DNA of 64,000 nt from Bacillota bacterium (GTDB lineage Bacteria; Bacillota; Clostridia; Oscillospirales; Acutalibacteraceae). A model generated the notes under the pieces. The model ran no database searches. It saw only the letters and a list, made by a program, of their open reading frames with translations, and had not been told where the DNA came from. Shown here in pieces: positions 23,075 through 32,469 of the stretch. The stretch spans positions 1-64,000 of the forward strand of contig JAEZRH010000172.1 of assembly GCA_023412845.1 (NCBI GenBank). The letters are read 5' to 3'. Position numbers and translations under genes: made by a program. The first letter of the stretch is position 1. Each line of letters opens with the position of its first letter.

Positions 23075-24934
23075 TCATTTCTTGTCTTTGTCGTCGTTAA
23101 CGTCCCGGTACTCCGCGTTGTACACGGTGTTGCCGTCCTGGTCCTGCGTGGGGCCAGCGTTCGGCTGCTGCGGGTTCGCCTGGGACGGCTGGTCCTGCGG
23201 AGCTGCGTTCTTGTACAGCTTCTCGCTGACGGCGTACATGGCCTTCTGCAGTTCTTCGGTCTTGGCTTTGATCTCGTCTGCGCCCGCGGAGGAAATGGCC
23301 GAACGCAGCGCCGAAACCTTACCGTTAAGGTCGGTCTTGTCGGCATCCGAAATCTTGTCGCCGCTGTCCTTCAGAAGCTTCTCGACGGCGTAGCAGAGAT
23401 TCTCGGCCTCGTTCTTCGTGTCGATCTCCTCGCGGTGCTTCTTGTCTTCGGATTCATATTTTTCGGCTTCCTTGACGGCCTTGTCGATGTCGTCCTTGCT
23501 CATGTTCGAACTGGAGGAAATGGTGATCTTCTGCTGCTTGCCGGTGCCGAGGTCCTTGGCCGAAACGTTCACGATGCCGTTGGCGTCGATGTCGAACGTG
23601 ACCTCGATCTGGGGGATGCCGCGCGGAGCCGGGGCGATGCCGTCCAACTTGAACAGGCCGAGCTGCTTGTTGTCGCGGGCAAACTGGCGTTCGCCCTGCA
23701 GCACGTTGACCTCAACGGAGGTCTGGCCGTCCGCAGCGGTCGAGAAGATCTGGCTCTTCTTCGTGGGGATCGTGGTGTTGCGGTCGATGATCTTTGTCAT
23801 CACGCCGCCCATGGTTTCAACGCCGAGGGACAGCGGGGTAACGTCCAGAAGCAGCAGGCCCTCGACCTCGCCGCCCAGAACGCCCGCTTGGATGGCCGCG
23901 CCGATTGCGACGCATTCATCCGGGTTGATGCCCTTGAACGGCTCCTTGCCGGAGAGCTTCTTGACGGTCTCCTGCACGGCGGGCATCCTCGAGGAGCCGC
24001 CGACGAGCAGGACCTTGCTGATGTCGTTGAAGGCGAGGTTCGCGTCGGACAGAGCCTGTTTCACCGGGCCTACGGTCCTTTCGACCAGATCGGCGGTCAG
24101 TTCGTCGAACTTCGCGCGGGTCAGGGTCATGTCAAGGTGCTTCGGGCCGGTCGCGTCCGCCGTGATGAACGGCAGGTTGATCTGCGAGGAAGTCATGCCG
24201 GAAAGCTCGATCTTCGCCTTTTCGGCGGCTTCCTTCAGGCGCTGCATGGCCATCTTGTCACCGGAAAGGTCGATGCCGTTTTCCTTTTTGAATTCGCCGG
24301 TCATCCAGTCCATGACGCGCTTGTCGAAGTCGTCGCCGCCGAGGCGGTTGTTGCCGGCCGTCGCAAGCACTTCCTGCACGCCGTCGCCCATCTCGATGAT
24401 GGAAACGTCGAATGTACCGCCGCCGAGATCGTAGACCATGATCTTCTGATCGGCGTCCTTGTCGATGCCGTAGGAGAGCGCGGCCGCCGTCGGCTCGTTG
24501 ATGATGCGCTTGACGTCGAGCCCGGCGATCTTGCCGGCGTCCTTCGTCGCCTGGCGCTGCGAATCCGTAAAGTACGCCGGCACCGTGATGACCGCGGAGG
24601 TCACAGGCTCGCCGAGGTACGCTTCCGCATCCGCCTTCAGCTTCTGCAGGATCATTGCGGAAATTTCCTGCGGGGTGAACTTCTTGTCGTCTATCGTTAC
24701 CTTGTAATCGGAGCCCATTTCCCTTTTGATGGAAGAAACCGTGCGGTCCGGGTTCGTGATGGCCTGGCGTTTTGCGACCTGGCCGACCATACGTTCGCCC
24801 GTCTTGGAGAATGCGACGACCGACGGCGTGGTGCGCGCGCCTTCCGAATTCGGGATGACGACGGGCTTGCCACCCTCGATCACGGCGACGCAGGAATTTG
24901 TTGTGCCAAGATCAATGCCAATTGTTTTCGACAT
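23075..24934 (-). CDS. dnaK: Chaperone DnaK (Hsp70)
   Basis: A 619-residue Hsp70. [14 protein letters not shown] opens the ATPase domain. [16 protein letters not shown] and [12 protein letters not shown] are the other two Hsp70 signatures, and the linker [13 protein letters not shown] leads into the substrate-binding domain. The C-terminal tail is acidic with Gln/Asn-rich stretches. The protein refolds clients with DnaJ and GrpE in the cytosol. It is the third gene of the CIRCE-controlled operon, about 200 bases after grpE. Confidence 0.98.
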   Translation of the reverse strand: MSKTIGIDLGTTNSCVAVIEGGKPVVIPNSEGARTTPSVVAFSKTGERMVGQVAKRQAITNPDRTVSSIKREMGSDYKVTIDDKKFTPQEISAMILQKLKADAEAYLGEPVTSAVITVPAYFTDSQRQATKDAGKIAGLDVKRIINEPTAAALSYGIDKDADQKIMVYDLGGGTFDVSIIEMGDGVQEVLATAGNNRLGGDDFDKRVMDWMTGEFKKENGIDLSGDKMAMQRLKEAAEKAKIELSGMTSSQINLPFITADATGPKHLDMTLTRAKFDELTADLVERTVGPVKQALSDANLAFNDISKVLLVGGSSRMPAVQETVKKLSGKEPFKGINPDECVAIGAAIQAGVLGGEVEGLLLLDVTPLSLGVETMGGVMTKIIDRNTTIPTKKSQIFSTAADGQTSVEVNVLQGERQFARDNKQLGLFKLDGIAPAPRGIPQIEVTFDIDANGIVNVSAKDLGTGKQQKITISSSSNMSKDDIDKAVKEAEKYESEDKKHREEIDTKNEAENLCYAVEKLLKDSGDKISDADKTDLNGKVSALRSAISSAGADEIKAKTEELQKAMYAVSEKLYKNAAPQDQPSQANPQQPNAGPTQDQDGNTVYNAEYRDVNDDKDKK

Positions 24935-25100
24935 ATTTATTACCTCCAGTTAAATTCGTCATTAAACTCAAAATCTGTTTTATCTGAACCGCCGGACAGG
25001 CATAAGATGCCCTTCGCGCCTGCTGGGGATTTGCCGGCCGCGCCGGACTGTACCTTCCGGGAGATGTCTTTGACCCTTCCGCCAAACAAAACATGAAAAT

Positions 25101-25130
25101 TACTGTCTGGCGAACGGCGGCGGCATGCCG
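25101..25130. repeat. Stop-proximal palindrome after grpE
   Basis: CGGCATGCCG (25121-25130) abuts the grpE TAG. In the transcript sense it reads stop-CGGCATGCCGCCGCCGTT, close to the glyS copy (CGGCGTACCGCCGCCGTC). Repeat-like GC-rich fragments occupy the rest of the grpE-dnaK gap. Confidence 0.5.
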
Positions 25131-25721
25131 CTAGTTCGCAACCTGAACCATTGCGTGGCGCACGACCCTGTCGCCGATCCTGTATCCCTTCTGAAAGACC
25201 TTTGCCACCGTGTTTTCCCCGGCTTTCTCGTCTTCCACATGGGAAACCGCGCTGTGCAGGGCGGGGTCGAACGGCTCTCCCTCCTTGCCCATCTCCTCGA
25301 CGCCGAGCTTTTTCAGCGCGTCCTGCATCTGCTTTTCGACCATCTCGATGCCCTTGCGCAGGTCCTCGACAGAACAGTCCTTCTGTTCCAGCGCGCGCCC
25401 TAGGTTGTCGGCCACCGGGAGGAACTCTTTCACGGCGTCCGCCGTGGAATCCTGATAAACGCTCTGCTTTTCGCGCGAAGTGCGCTTGCGGTAATTATCG
25501 TATTCGGCCGCCGTGCGCAGCAGAATGTCTTTCTGCTTTGCAAGCTGTTCCTCCGCCTCCCCGAGCTTTCTCTGCGTTTCCGCAAGCTCTTTTTCCGACA
25601 AAGCCGCTTTCTCCGCAGCCGGATCCGTTTCCGGTATCTTTTTCCCGTCCGCCTGCCCGGCGGGCGGAACGGGCTGCGCCTGCGTCTTTCCCGATTGTTT
25701 CACGCTGTCGTTCTTCTGCAT
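25131..25721 (-). CDS. grpE: Nucleotide exchange factor GrpE
   Basis: A 196-residue homodimeric exchange factor for DnaK. A disordered N-terminus (about 1-40) is followed by a long coiled coil (EKELAETQRKLGEAEEQLAKQKD). The conserved core contains AEYDNYRKRTSREK, LPVADNLGRALE and the C-terminal beta-domain signature FQKGYRIGDRVVRHAMVQV. It lies between hrcA (20 bases upstream) and dnaK. Confidence 0.96.
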   Translation of the reverse strand: MQKNDSVKQSGKTQAQPVPPAGQADGKKIPETDPAAEKAALSEKELAETQRKLGEAEEQLAKQKDILLRTAAEYDNYRKRTSREKQSVYQDSTADAVKEFLPVADNLGRALEQKDCSVEDLRKGIEMVEKQMQDALKKLGVEEMGKEGEPFDPALHSAVSHVEDEKAGENTVAKVFQKGYRIGDRVVRHAMVQVAN

Positions 25722-25741
25722 TTCCGGGACCTGCCCCTTTC

Positions 25742-26773
25742 TTAATCCATATCCATCAGTTCGGTCAGCATTCTGCCGACCGAATCGGAAAGGTATTCCA
25801 TATTCGTAATGATCCTGCTGTAATTCATGCGCGTGGGACCGATAATCGCGATGGCCCCGGCGTCCCTTCCCCCTACAAAATAGCGGGAGACGATCACGCT
25901 GGATTCCTGCAGCTCGGGGCGGCGCGTCTCGCCGCCGATGAAGACCTGCAGCCCGCTGTCAAGCCTTGCGAGAAGCCTTGTAAGGTCCGACGGGCTCGAC
26001 AGGAAATCGATGATCCGCCTCAGCTCGCCCTGCCCGAATTCCGGGTAGAACAGAAGGTTCACCTCGCCGTTCAGGCACACCCCCGCGCGCATGGATTCCT
26101 GCGCCGCGTCGGCCACGGCCATCAGCGCCGAGCTCATCATCATGGCCATTTCGCCAAGGGACGCCGCCAGCGTCTGCATGTGCGCCGGCGTGACGGATGC
26201 CACGGGCGTGCCCGCAAGCTTTTCGTTCAGCAGGCGGAAAAACACGCGCAGGATCTCCGGCGTCAAATCGAAATCGCAGTGGAAGACCCGGCTTTTCATG
26301 GTACCCGCCGAGGTCATGAGGATCGCCATGGCCGTGCGCCTGCTGGTCTGCACGAGCTGGACCGCCCGGATGAAACCGGCCTCGCCGCTCGGCGTTGTGG
26401 AAACCGCCGCGTACCTCGTCATGGAAGCAAGCACCCGTGCGACCCCGTCGAGGAGCTTTTCCGGGTCGTACGCGGAGGGGAGAATCAGACTGTCGAGATA
26501 CCGCTTTTCTTCCCCCGAGATGGGCTGACGCTTCATCAGTGTGTCGATATACACGCGGTAGCCTTTCTGCGACGGCACGCGCCCCGCCGAAGTGTGCGGC
26601 TGTTCCAGCAGCCCCAGTTCGCTCAGGTCGCTCATCTCGTTGCGCACAGTCGCCGAAGACACCTGGAAATCAAGGTTTTCACAGAGCGATTTTGAGCCCA
26701 CAGGTTCGCCCGTGGCGATGTACTGCTCGACCACGGCCGCAAGGATCTTCTGTTTTCTCTCGCTCAGTTCCAA
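25742..26773 (-). CDS. hrcA: Heat-inducible transcription repressor HrcA
   Basis: A 343-residue repressor of class I heat-shock genes. The winged-helix domain covers about residues 1-70, with IATGEPVGSKSLCE and SSATVRNEMSDLSELGLLEQPHTSAGR as the HrcA signature. The rest is the GAF-like regulatory domain. It binds the CIRCE element and needs GroEL for activity. It starts with TTG and has GAAGGG upstream. As first gene of the operon behind CIRCE it represses itself along with grpE, dnaK and dnaJ. Confidence 0.97.
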   Translation of the reverse strand: MELSERKQKILAAVVEQYIATGEPVGSKSLCENLDFQVSSATVRNEMSDLSELGLLEQPHTSAGRVPSQKGYRVYIDTLMKRQPISGEEKRYLDSLILPSAYDPEKLLDGVARVLASMTRYAAVSTTPSGEAGFIRAVQLVQTSRRTAMAILMTSAGTMKSRVFHCDFDLTPEILRVFFRLLNEKLAGTPVASVTPAHMQTLAASLGEMAMMMSSALMAVADAAQESMRAGVCLNGEVNLLFYPEFGQGELRRIIDFLSSPSDLTRLLARLDSGLQVFIGGETRRPELQESSVIVSRYFVGGRDAGAIAIIGPTRMNYSRIITNMEYLSDSVGRMLTELMDMD

Positions 26774-26800
26774 ACCTTTTCCCTTCTATCCGTTTTGGAT

Positions 26801-26827
26801 TTAGCACTCTAATGTCATGAGTGCTAA
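26801..26827. promoter_or_regulatory. CIRCE operator
   Basis: TTAGCACTC-N9-GAGTGCTAA, a perfect match to the HrcA-binding inverted repeat, 28 bases before the hrcA start. Confidence 0.97.
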
Positions 26828-26838
26828 TCCTGTTTATA

Positions 26839-26867
26839 AGATTATCATTACTTTGCCCAATTGTCAA
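26839..26867 (-). promoter_or_regulatory. Predicted promoter of hrcA operon
   Basis: Minus-strand TTGACA (26867-26862, perfect) and TAATCT (26844-26839, preceded by TGA as an extended -10) are 17 bases apart, just upstream of CIRCE, so HrcA would cover the start site. Confidence 0.6.
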
Positions 26868-26889
26868 TATCTTAATTGTAAACTAATTA

Positions 26890-27060
26890 TGAAAACGCGG
26901 GCAGACTCAGCCTGCGCACAGGCCCCGCCGTCCAGCCCGGCCAAAAACAAAAGTCCGTCTCGGCGGGAGCGTCAAAGACAACTCCCGAAAAGCAAATTCC
27001 ACACCCACAGCCGGCCGGGACCGCGTGCAAGCGAAGCGGGTTCATCCGCATGGGGCCCCG
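26890..27060. repeat. Composite repeat between hemW and hrcA
   Basis: Contains GGCAGACTCAGCCTGC, a CCCCGCC module and GGCGGGAGCGTCAAA (26962-26976) identical to the copy after glyS, then CAACTCCCG. No gene is visible in the 336-base gap apart from this and the CIRCE promoter. Confidence 0.55.
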
Positions 27061-27109
27061 GTCCCGCGTAAGCGGTACGCGATTTTGACCTGCTGCCGGC
27101 AAAGGACGG

Positions 27110-28318
27110 TTATTCGGCAAATAAAATCTCCGCCGTCAGATCGTCGGAAACCAGAAAACCTTCCGGCGTAAAACGGAACCCATCCTCCATGCAGGCAGTC
27201 AGCCCACGTGCTTCATAGAGCCGCGCAGCTTTTTTGATCCGCCCCGGGACCGGGTACCCGAACCGCTCCCGGCAGGCTCCGTCCGTGAGGCCCTCCGCAA
27301 GGCGCATTTTCAGCATGGCGAATTCCTCGAATCCGCCGCCCGGCCCGTCGGAGACGGCGCTTTCTCCGCGCAGAAAGGCGGCCACGCCGCGCTCCTGGTG
27401 GAATCTTTCGCCGTTTAAAAAAGAATGCGCAGACGGGCCGACGCCCAGATATTCTTCGCAGTTCCAATATTTCAGATTATGCCGGCTTTCGTATCCCGGC
27501 CTTGCGAAATTTGAGATTTCGTACTGGATAAATCCACGCTTTTGCAGCCCCTCGCAGGCCGAAAGATAAAGGGCCGCGGCGGCGTCCTCGTCCGGAAGGC
27601 GCAGCGCGGCCCTGTTCTTCCAGTAAGCCGTGCCGGGCTCCAACTGAAGCAGGTAGGCGGAAACATGCTGCACGCCCAGCTCCGCGCAGAAATCCATCGA
27701 GCGGCAAAGGCTTGCCTGCGTCTGGCCCTGCACGGCCAGCATCAGGTCCAGTGAAATATTGTCAAAGCCCGCGTCCTGCGCGTCCCGCACGGCGCGCGCG
27801 GCGTCGGCCGCCGTGTGCCTGCGCCCGAGAAGGCGCAGTTCTTCTTCGTCGGCCGACTGCAGGCCGATGGAGGCACGGTTCGCGCCCGCCTTTTTCAGCT
27901 CGCGGAAGAAATCTTTCAGATCGCCGCCGGGATTCGCTTCCACCGTAATCTCGGCGTTCCGCAGGCCGAAGCTGTCCTGTGCAGCCCGGATCAGCCGCGA
28001 AAGGCGTTCCGCCCCGAGCAGGCTGGGCGTGCCGCCGCCGAAATACAGTGTGCCCGCCTCGCGCCCGAGCTTCGCGCCCATGTCCGTTATTGTCTCCTTC
28101 ACGCGGCGCGTGTATTCGTCCATCATGGCCGGTGTGCCGCGCAGAGAGTAAAAATCGCAGTACGGGCATTTTCCGTCGCAGAACGGCACGTGAATGTAAA
28201 GCCCGATGGGCTGGCATACGGTGCCGTCCGCTCCCGCGGCAGACGTGCAGGCCAAAAGACAAAACCTTAGTTTGCCTTTCTGATCCGGTCCGGGCCGCGG
28301 CGATACGCCGCTATTCAT
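27110..28318 (-). CDS. hemW: Heme chaperone HemW (radical SAM)
   Basis: A radical-SAM protein of the HemN/HemW family. [21 protein letters not shown] carries the three iron-sulfur cysteines in the CxxxCxxC pattern. [13 protein letters not shown] and [19 protein letters not shown] follow, as in HemW, which binds heme and is not a true coproporphyrinogen oxidase. The frame from ATG 28318 overlaps the lepA stop by eight bases and would add about 38 residues before PIGLYIHV; those codons fall in repeat-like sequence (palindrome 28297-28311). The real start may be the TTG near 28255. Its place between lepA and hrcA is standard in Firmicutes. Confidence 0.9.
   Translation of the reverse strand: MNSGVSPRPGPDQKGKLRFCLLACTSAAGADGTVCQPIGLYIHVPFCDGKCPYCDFYSLRGTPAMMDEYTRRVKETITDMGAKLGREAGTLYFGGGTPSLLGAERLSRLIRAAQDSFGLRNAEITVEANPGGDLKDFFRELKKAGANRASIGLQSADEEELRLLGRRHTAADAARAVRDAQDAGFDNISLDLMLAVQGQTQASLCRSMDFCAELGVQHVSAYLLQLEPGTAYWKNRAALRLPDEDAAAALYLSACEGLQKRGFIQYEISNFARPGYESRHNLKYWNCEEYLGVGPSAHSFLNGERFHQERGVAAFLRGESAVSDGPGGGFEEFAMLKMRLAEGLTDGACRERFGYPVPGRIKKAARLYEARGLTACMEDGFRFTPEGFLVSDDLTAEILFAE
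28297..28311. repeat. Stop-proximal palindrome at the lepA-hemW junction
   Basis: GCGGCGATACGCCGC touches the lepA stop codon (TAG, 28313-28311 on the minus strand). It is read through by the long form of the hemW frame. Confidence 0.5.
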
Positions 28319-30119
28319 CGAGTTTCAGAACGCTCATGAACGCCTCCTGCGGCACCTCCACCGTACCGAGCTGGCGCATGCGCTTCTTGCCCTCCTTCTG
28401 CTTTTCCAGCAGCTTTTTCTTGCGCGAGATGTCGCCGCCGTAGCATTTGGCGAGGACGTCCTTGCGCAGGGCCTTCACGGTCTCGCGGGCGATGATGCGT
28501 CCGCCCACGCAGGCCTGGATAGGCACCTCGAACAGCTGGCGGGGGATTTTGTCCCTGAGCTTTTCTACCATCTTGCGGGCGCGCGCGTAGGCCTTCTCCG
28601 AATGAATAATAAAGGAAAGCGCGTCGACGGTCTCTCCGTTGAGCATGATGTCCAGCTTTACAAGGTCGCTCTTCTTGTATCCGGAAAGCTCGTAGTCAAA
28701 CGACGCGTAGCCGCGCGTGTGGCTTTTGAGCGCGTCGAAGAAGTCATAGACGATCTCGTTGAGCGGCAGCTCGTAGTGCACGTCGACGCGGTCGGCGTCA
28801 AGATAATCCATATTGAGGAACGTACCGCGCCGCTCCTGGCACAGGTCCATGATGTTGCCGACGAAATCCTTCGGCGTGTAGATATGCGCGTCCGCCATCG
28901 GCTCGTCCGCCTCGGCGATCAGCGACGGGTCGGGGTAATTGGTCGGGTTGTCGATCTCGGCCGTCGTACCGTCCGTCTTCTTGATGCGGTACACGACGCT
29001 CGGCGCCGTCGTGATGAGGTCGAGCGCGTATTCGCGCTCGAGGCGTTCCTGCACGATCTCCATGTGCAGAAGGCCCAGAAAGCCGCAGCGGAAGCCGAAC
29101 CCCAGCGCCGCCGAGGTCTCCGGCTCAAAGGAGAGAGCCGCGTCGTTGAGCTGCAGCTTTTCGAGCGCGTCGCGCAGGTCGGGGTATTTCGCCCCGTCCG
29201 ATGGATACAGGCCGCAGAAGACCATCGGCTGCGCCGGCCGGTAGCCGGGCAGCGGCTCTTTGGCCGGGTTCGACGCGAGCGTGACGGTGTCGCCCACGCG
29301 GGCCTCACGCACCTCTTTGATGGAGGCGGAGATGACGCCGACCTCGCCCGCCTTCAGGCAGTCGGAGGATTCGAATCGCGTGGCTCGCATGTAGCCGCAC
29401 TCCACCACGGTGAATTCGCCGCCCGCGGACATCATTCGGATCACGTCGCCCGGCTTCACCGTACCGTCCATAATGCGCACGTGCGCGACTGCGCCCTTAT
29501 ACGCGTCGTAGTAGGAATCGAAGATCAGCGCGCGCAGCGGGGCGTTCTCGTCGCCCTTCGGCGGCGGCACGTTCTTCACGATCTGCTCCATTACCTCGCC
29601 GATGTTCGTCCCCATTTTGGCGGAGATGCACGGCGCCTCGTCCGCCGGGATGCCGATCACGTCCTCAATCTCTTTCCGAACCTTTTCCGGCTGGGCGCTC
29701 GGCAGGTCGATCTTGTTGATGACGGGCACGATCTCAAGGCCGGCGTCTACAGCTAAATAAGTATTGGCGAGCGTCTGCGCCTCGATGCCCTGCGAAGCGT
29801 CGACGACGAGCACCGCTCCCTCGCAGGCGGCGAGCGAACGCGAAACCTCGTAGTTGAAGTCGACGTGGCCCGGCGTGTCGATCAGGTTGAACACGTAGTC
29901 CTGACCGTCTTTCGCGTGGTACAGCAGCGTGACGGCGTGCGCCTTGATGGTGATGCCGCGCTCGCGCTCGAGGTCCATATCGTCGAGGATCTGGTCCTCC
30001 ATGTCGCGCAGGGGGACGGAATCGGTCTGCTCGAGGATGCGGTCCGCCAGCGTGCTCTTGCCGTGGTCGATGTGCGCAACAATACAGAAATTGCGGATAT
30101 TTTCACGTGGGACTGCCAA
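28311..30119 (-). CDS. lepA: Elongation factor 4 (LepA)
   Basis: A 602-residue translational GTPase that back-translocates or remodels stalled ribosomes. [18 protein letters not shown] holds the P-loop, DTPGHVDF is G3 and NKIDLP is G4. The EF-4-specific C-terminal domain is present, with the basic tail [18 protein letters not shown]. It begins with TTG at 30119, with AGGTGG close upstream. It is in the conserved gpr-spoIIP-lepA-hemW-hrcA order. Confidence 0.97.
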   Translation of the reverse strand: MAVPRENIRNFCIVAHIDHGKSTLADRILEQTDSVPLRDMEDQILDDMDLERERGITIKAHAVTLLYHAKDGQDYVFNLIDTPGHVDFNYEVSRSLAACEGAVLVVDASQGIEAQTLANTYLAVDAGLEIVPVINKIDLPSAQPEKVRKEIEDVIGIPADEAPCISAKMGTNIGEVMEQIVKNVPPPKGDENAPLRALIFDSYYDAYKGAVAHVRIMDGTVKPGDVIRMMSAGGEFTVVECGYMRATRFESSDCLKAGEVGVISASIKEVREARVGDTVTLASNPAKEPLPGYRPAQPMVFCGLYPSDGAKYPDLRDALEKLQLNDAALSFEPETSAALGFGFRCGFLGLLHMEIVQERLEREYALDLITTAPSVVYRIKKTDGTTAEIDNPTNYPDPSLIAEADEPMADAHIYTPKDFVGNIMDLCQERRGTFLNMDYLDADRVDVHYELPLNEIVYDFFDALKSHTRGYASFDYELSGYKKSDLVKLDIMLNGETVDALSFIIHSEKAYARARKMVEKLRDKIPRQLFEVPIQACVGGRIIARETVKALRKDVLAKCYGGDISRKKKLLEKQKEGKKRMRQLGTVEVPQEAFMSVLKLDE

Positions 30120-30194
30120 AATTCCACCTGCTTTCCTAAATAAACAGGGAAAGGCGGCCCGTCTTTCCCTGTGGTCTGGCTATGAAGTTTTTAG

Positions 30195-30343
30195 TTCGGC
30201 GTGCCGTTCTGCCCGGCGCACAAGCCAAGTCCGCCCTTGCGGGAGCGTGCTGAGATGCTCCTTTTCCTGAGGGAGCAGTTTCTTGCCAAAGCCGCGTAAC
30301 GCCGTTTCTTTCGGCCTGACCTTTGCTTTTCGCAAAGAAAAGG
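30195..30343. repeat. Palindromic sequence upstream of lepA
   Basis: Repeat-family fragments (CTTGCGGGAGCGTGCTGAGATGCTCC and GGAGCAGTTTCTTGCC) lie between lepA and the 30344 gene. CTGACCTTT (30316-30324) pairs with AAAGGTCAG (30339-30347), making a hairpin that starts at the stop codon of the 30344 gene. Confidence 0.45.
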
Positions 30344-31039
30344 TCAGTACCGGTTCAGGTCGTGGTAGTAGCGGTCGTTCAGAAGATGCTTTCCGGAGCC
30401 GTGCTTCTGCCTGCGGTACCGCTTGCGCCCCGGTCCGCGCGGCGGACGCCGGTTGCTGAGCACCACGATCAGCACCACGAGCACGCCGAGCGCGATGCAG
30501 GCCCAGGCAAGAAGGCCCTGCACGTTCATCTTGTGCGTCTGTTCGGGATTCGTGATCGCCGAACTGAGGGGATCGTTTTCCGCCACGCTGCCCACTCCCG
30601 GGAGGGAAATGCTGTTTTCCGCCGCGGAGCTTTCCCCAGAAAAAACATCGGAAGAGGCCGCGCTCGTGATGTCGGAAGAAACGGGAGCGATGGAGGAAGA
30701 TCTTCTGCGCACCGATTTTGAGGAAACCGGAGAAGAAGACGCGGGTTTGGAAGAGCTTGACGCCGCAGCCTGAGAAGAAGAGACGGGGTTCGCCTGCGTC
30801 GGCTGGCCCTGATCAGGCTGTCCCGCGGAAGAAGCGCCGCCGGCCTGCGAGCCGCCGCCCGCGCTGCCCGAGGCAGTCTGGCTGTCCGCACCCGTCTGCT
30901 GGCCGGAGCCGTTCTGCCCGGCAGCCGTCTGGGTCGCCGGCTGCCCGCCGCTCGTCGCGAACGCGTCGATCTCCAGGGCGCAGCTCAGCACGGTCAGCAC
31001 AAGGAAAAACACGCACAGCAAATTTTTCCGCCGGTTCAT
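30344..31039 (-). CDS. Hypothetical secreted/anchored Ser-rich membrane protein
   Basis: A 231-residue protein I cannot assign to a family. It has a signal peptide or anchor (NLLCVFFLVLTVLSCALEIDAFA) at residues 5-28, a long Gly/Ser/Gln/Ala-rich extracytoplasmic region (about 30-165), then a membrane helix (LLAWACIALGVLVVLIVVL) and a very basic cytosolic tail (RRPPRGPGRKRYRRQKH). The ATG at 31039 has GGAGG seven bases upstream and overlaps the stop of the 82-residue gene before it (ATGA), so the two are coupled. Its place directly after spoIIP suggests a sporulation-stage role, by inference only. Confidence 0.6.
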   Translation of the reverse strand: MNRRKNLLCVFFLVLTVLSCALEIDAFATSGGQPATQTAAGQNGSGQQTGADSQTASGSAGGGSQAGGASSAGQPDQGQPTQANPVSSSQAAASSSSKPASSSPVSSKSVRRRSSSIAPVSSDITSAASSDVFSGESSAAENSISLPGVGSVAENDPLSSAITNPEQTHKMNVQGLLAWACIALGVLVVLIVVLSNRRPPRGPGRKRYRRQKHGSGKHLLNDRYYHDLNRY

Positions 31040-31284
31040 GGCAAGTCCTCCGTTATCCATTCGGTGGGCAATAATTTAGAATAATTATAGCATATTTCGC
31101 TGTTAATGCAAGTTATGTCCAGATTTTTGCCGGTCAGTCGGAAAAAAAAGGTTTTTCCGTCGTCAAAGCCGATCCGCCTCGACTGGAAGTCCACTTCCAT
31201 GAACCCGAGGACCAGGGCGATAGCGCAAAGCGTACTCAGAAAAGACGCTAAAAAGATTCTCAGGTTCGGGTGTTTTTTCTTCAT
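31036..31284 (-). CDS. Small membrane protein downstream of spoIIP
   Basis: An 82-residue protein with one N-terminal membrane helix (IFLASFLSTLCAIALVLGF) followed by VDFQSRRIGFDDG and a short mixed tail with two cysteines. The family is unknown to me. It lies 25 bases after spoIIP, and its end carries the ribosome site of the next gene, with a four-base overlap. The tight three-gene packing supports real translation. Confidence 0.6.
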   Translation of the reverse strand: MKKKHPNLRIFLASFLSTLCAIALVLGFMEVDFQSRRIGFDDGKTFFFRLTGKNLDITCINSEICYNYSKLLPTEWITEDLP

Positions 31285-31309
31285 CCTTCTTTTTCCTTTT
31301 CCCCTCGGC

Positions 31310-32389
31310 TTATGTTAATTCCCCGAGGACCTGCGCCAGTACCTTTCCCAGAAGTTCGCCAGTATACTCGGCCTCGTCGAGCGTGTTCACGTCCGTGCCG
31401 ATCTCGATCAGCAGCGAGCCTTTTGTGAGGTCCTGGTTATACTTGCGCGCGGTGAAGTCCAGCGGCCGCGCAAGGCTGGGGTAAGTGTCGCTCAGCGCCT
31501 TCTGGAACCGCAGCGCGAGGCGCAGGTTATATTCCCAGTTGGGGTATTTCAGGGTACCGTCGTCGTCGCATCCGCTGATGATCATGAGCTGCGCCGCCTT
31601 TTTGCCGTCGATGACCGTCGTCGTCTTAAGCGCCGTGCCGTCGTCGCGGTGCATGGCGTCGCGGTGGATGTCCAGCGTGACCTGGATCCCCGGGTATTTT
31701 TTCAGGTCGTTCTGCATGGTGACGCGGGACCGGTCGTAGGAGCCGTCGTAGGCCGGGTAGTCGTGATACGTCGTGTCGTGCACCACGCCGATGCCCGCGG
31801 CCGTAAGCTGCTCGGCGATCCTGTCGCCTACGGCGCAGACGCTCTGCGTCTTATCCGTCGAGCGGGTCACCCCCGCGTAGGCTTCCGTCGTGTGCGTGTG
31901 GTAGATGAGCACCTGAGGCCCGGCGTTCTTCTTTGTTTTCACCGCGGGTACTTTCTGCAGCTCCTGATTGAGATCGATCGCGGCGTATTTGGACGTGCTG
32001 TTCTTGACCCACATATCGCCGACCTGCGTACCGCTGTTGCCCACGCACATCTCAAGCACATTGCCGGAGGCGGCGGACTGCGCGCCCGACGAAGAGCCCG
32101 CCTGTCCGGAGGACGCGCTTCCGGAGGCGGTCCCCGAAGAAGACCCGGAAGGCGAAGAGGCCGCGTTCTGGCCCGGAGGATTGCTCTGCGCCTGCGACGA
32201 CACGGAGCCGTCGTCCTCCTCCTCGCTGAAAAAGCCGTCGGCGTTCCCCGCGGGCAGGATGAACCCCGCCGCCGCCACCGCCGCTTTCTGCCCCGCGCCC
32301 GCCGGCAGCCGCAGCGCGACGCAGGTCACGCCGACGGCCGCAAGCAGCGCCCAGAGCATTCCCGCCGCTTTGCGCGTCCCGTTCTTCAT
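31310..32389 (-). CDS. spoIIP: Stage II sporulation protein P
   Basis: A 359-residue cell-wall amidase/endopeptidase of the SpoIIDMP complex, which thins septal peptidoglycan so that engulfment can proceed. An N-terminal membrane anchor (about 8-27) and a long Ser/Gly/Ala-rich linker (about 60-110) precede the catalytic domain. Zinc ligands and the active site fall in QVLIYHTHTTEAY, the segment with GSYDRS, and LDIHRDAM; LLIEIGTDVNT is the conserved C-terminal motif. It is expressed under mother-cell control in model species. It sits after gpr as in other Firmicutes. Confidence 0.95.
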   Translation of the reverse strand: MKNGTRKAAGMLWALLAAVGVTCVALRLPAGAGQKAAVAAAGFILPAGNADGFFSEEEDDGSVSSQAQSNPPGQNAASSPSGSSSGTASGSASSGQAGSSSGAQSAASGNVLEMCVGNSGTQVGDMWVKNSTSKYAAIDLNQELQKVPAVKTKKNAGPQVLIYHTHTTEAYAGVTRSTDKTQSVCAVGDRIAEQLTAAGIGVVHDTTYHDYPAYDGSYDRSRVTMQNDLKKYPGIQVTLDIHRDAMHRDDGTALKTTTVIDGKKAAQLMIISGCDDDGTLKYPNWEYNLRLALRFQKALSDTYPSLARPLDFTARKYNQDLTKGSLLIEIGTDVNTLDEAEYTGELLGKVLAQVLGELT

Positions 32390-32469
32390 AGATTACGTCC
32401 TCCGCCTTAATAATGTTAAGGATACAATGTACCCTTAATCCTATGACGAAAGGCGTCATTTCATGACCG

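Noticed and set aside
23435..25096. Long plus-strand frame opposite dnaK
   Set aside because: Antisense to a full-length DnaK with all signatures; codon pattern is the mirror of dnaK.
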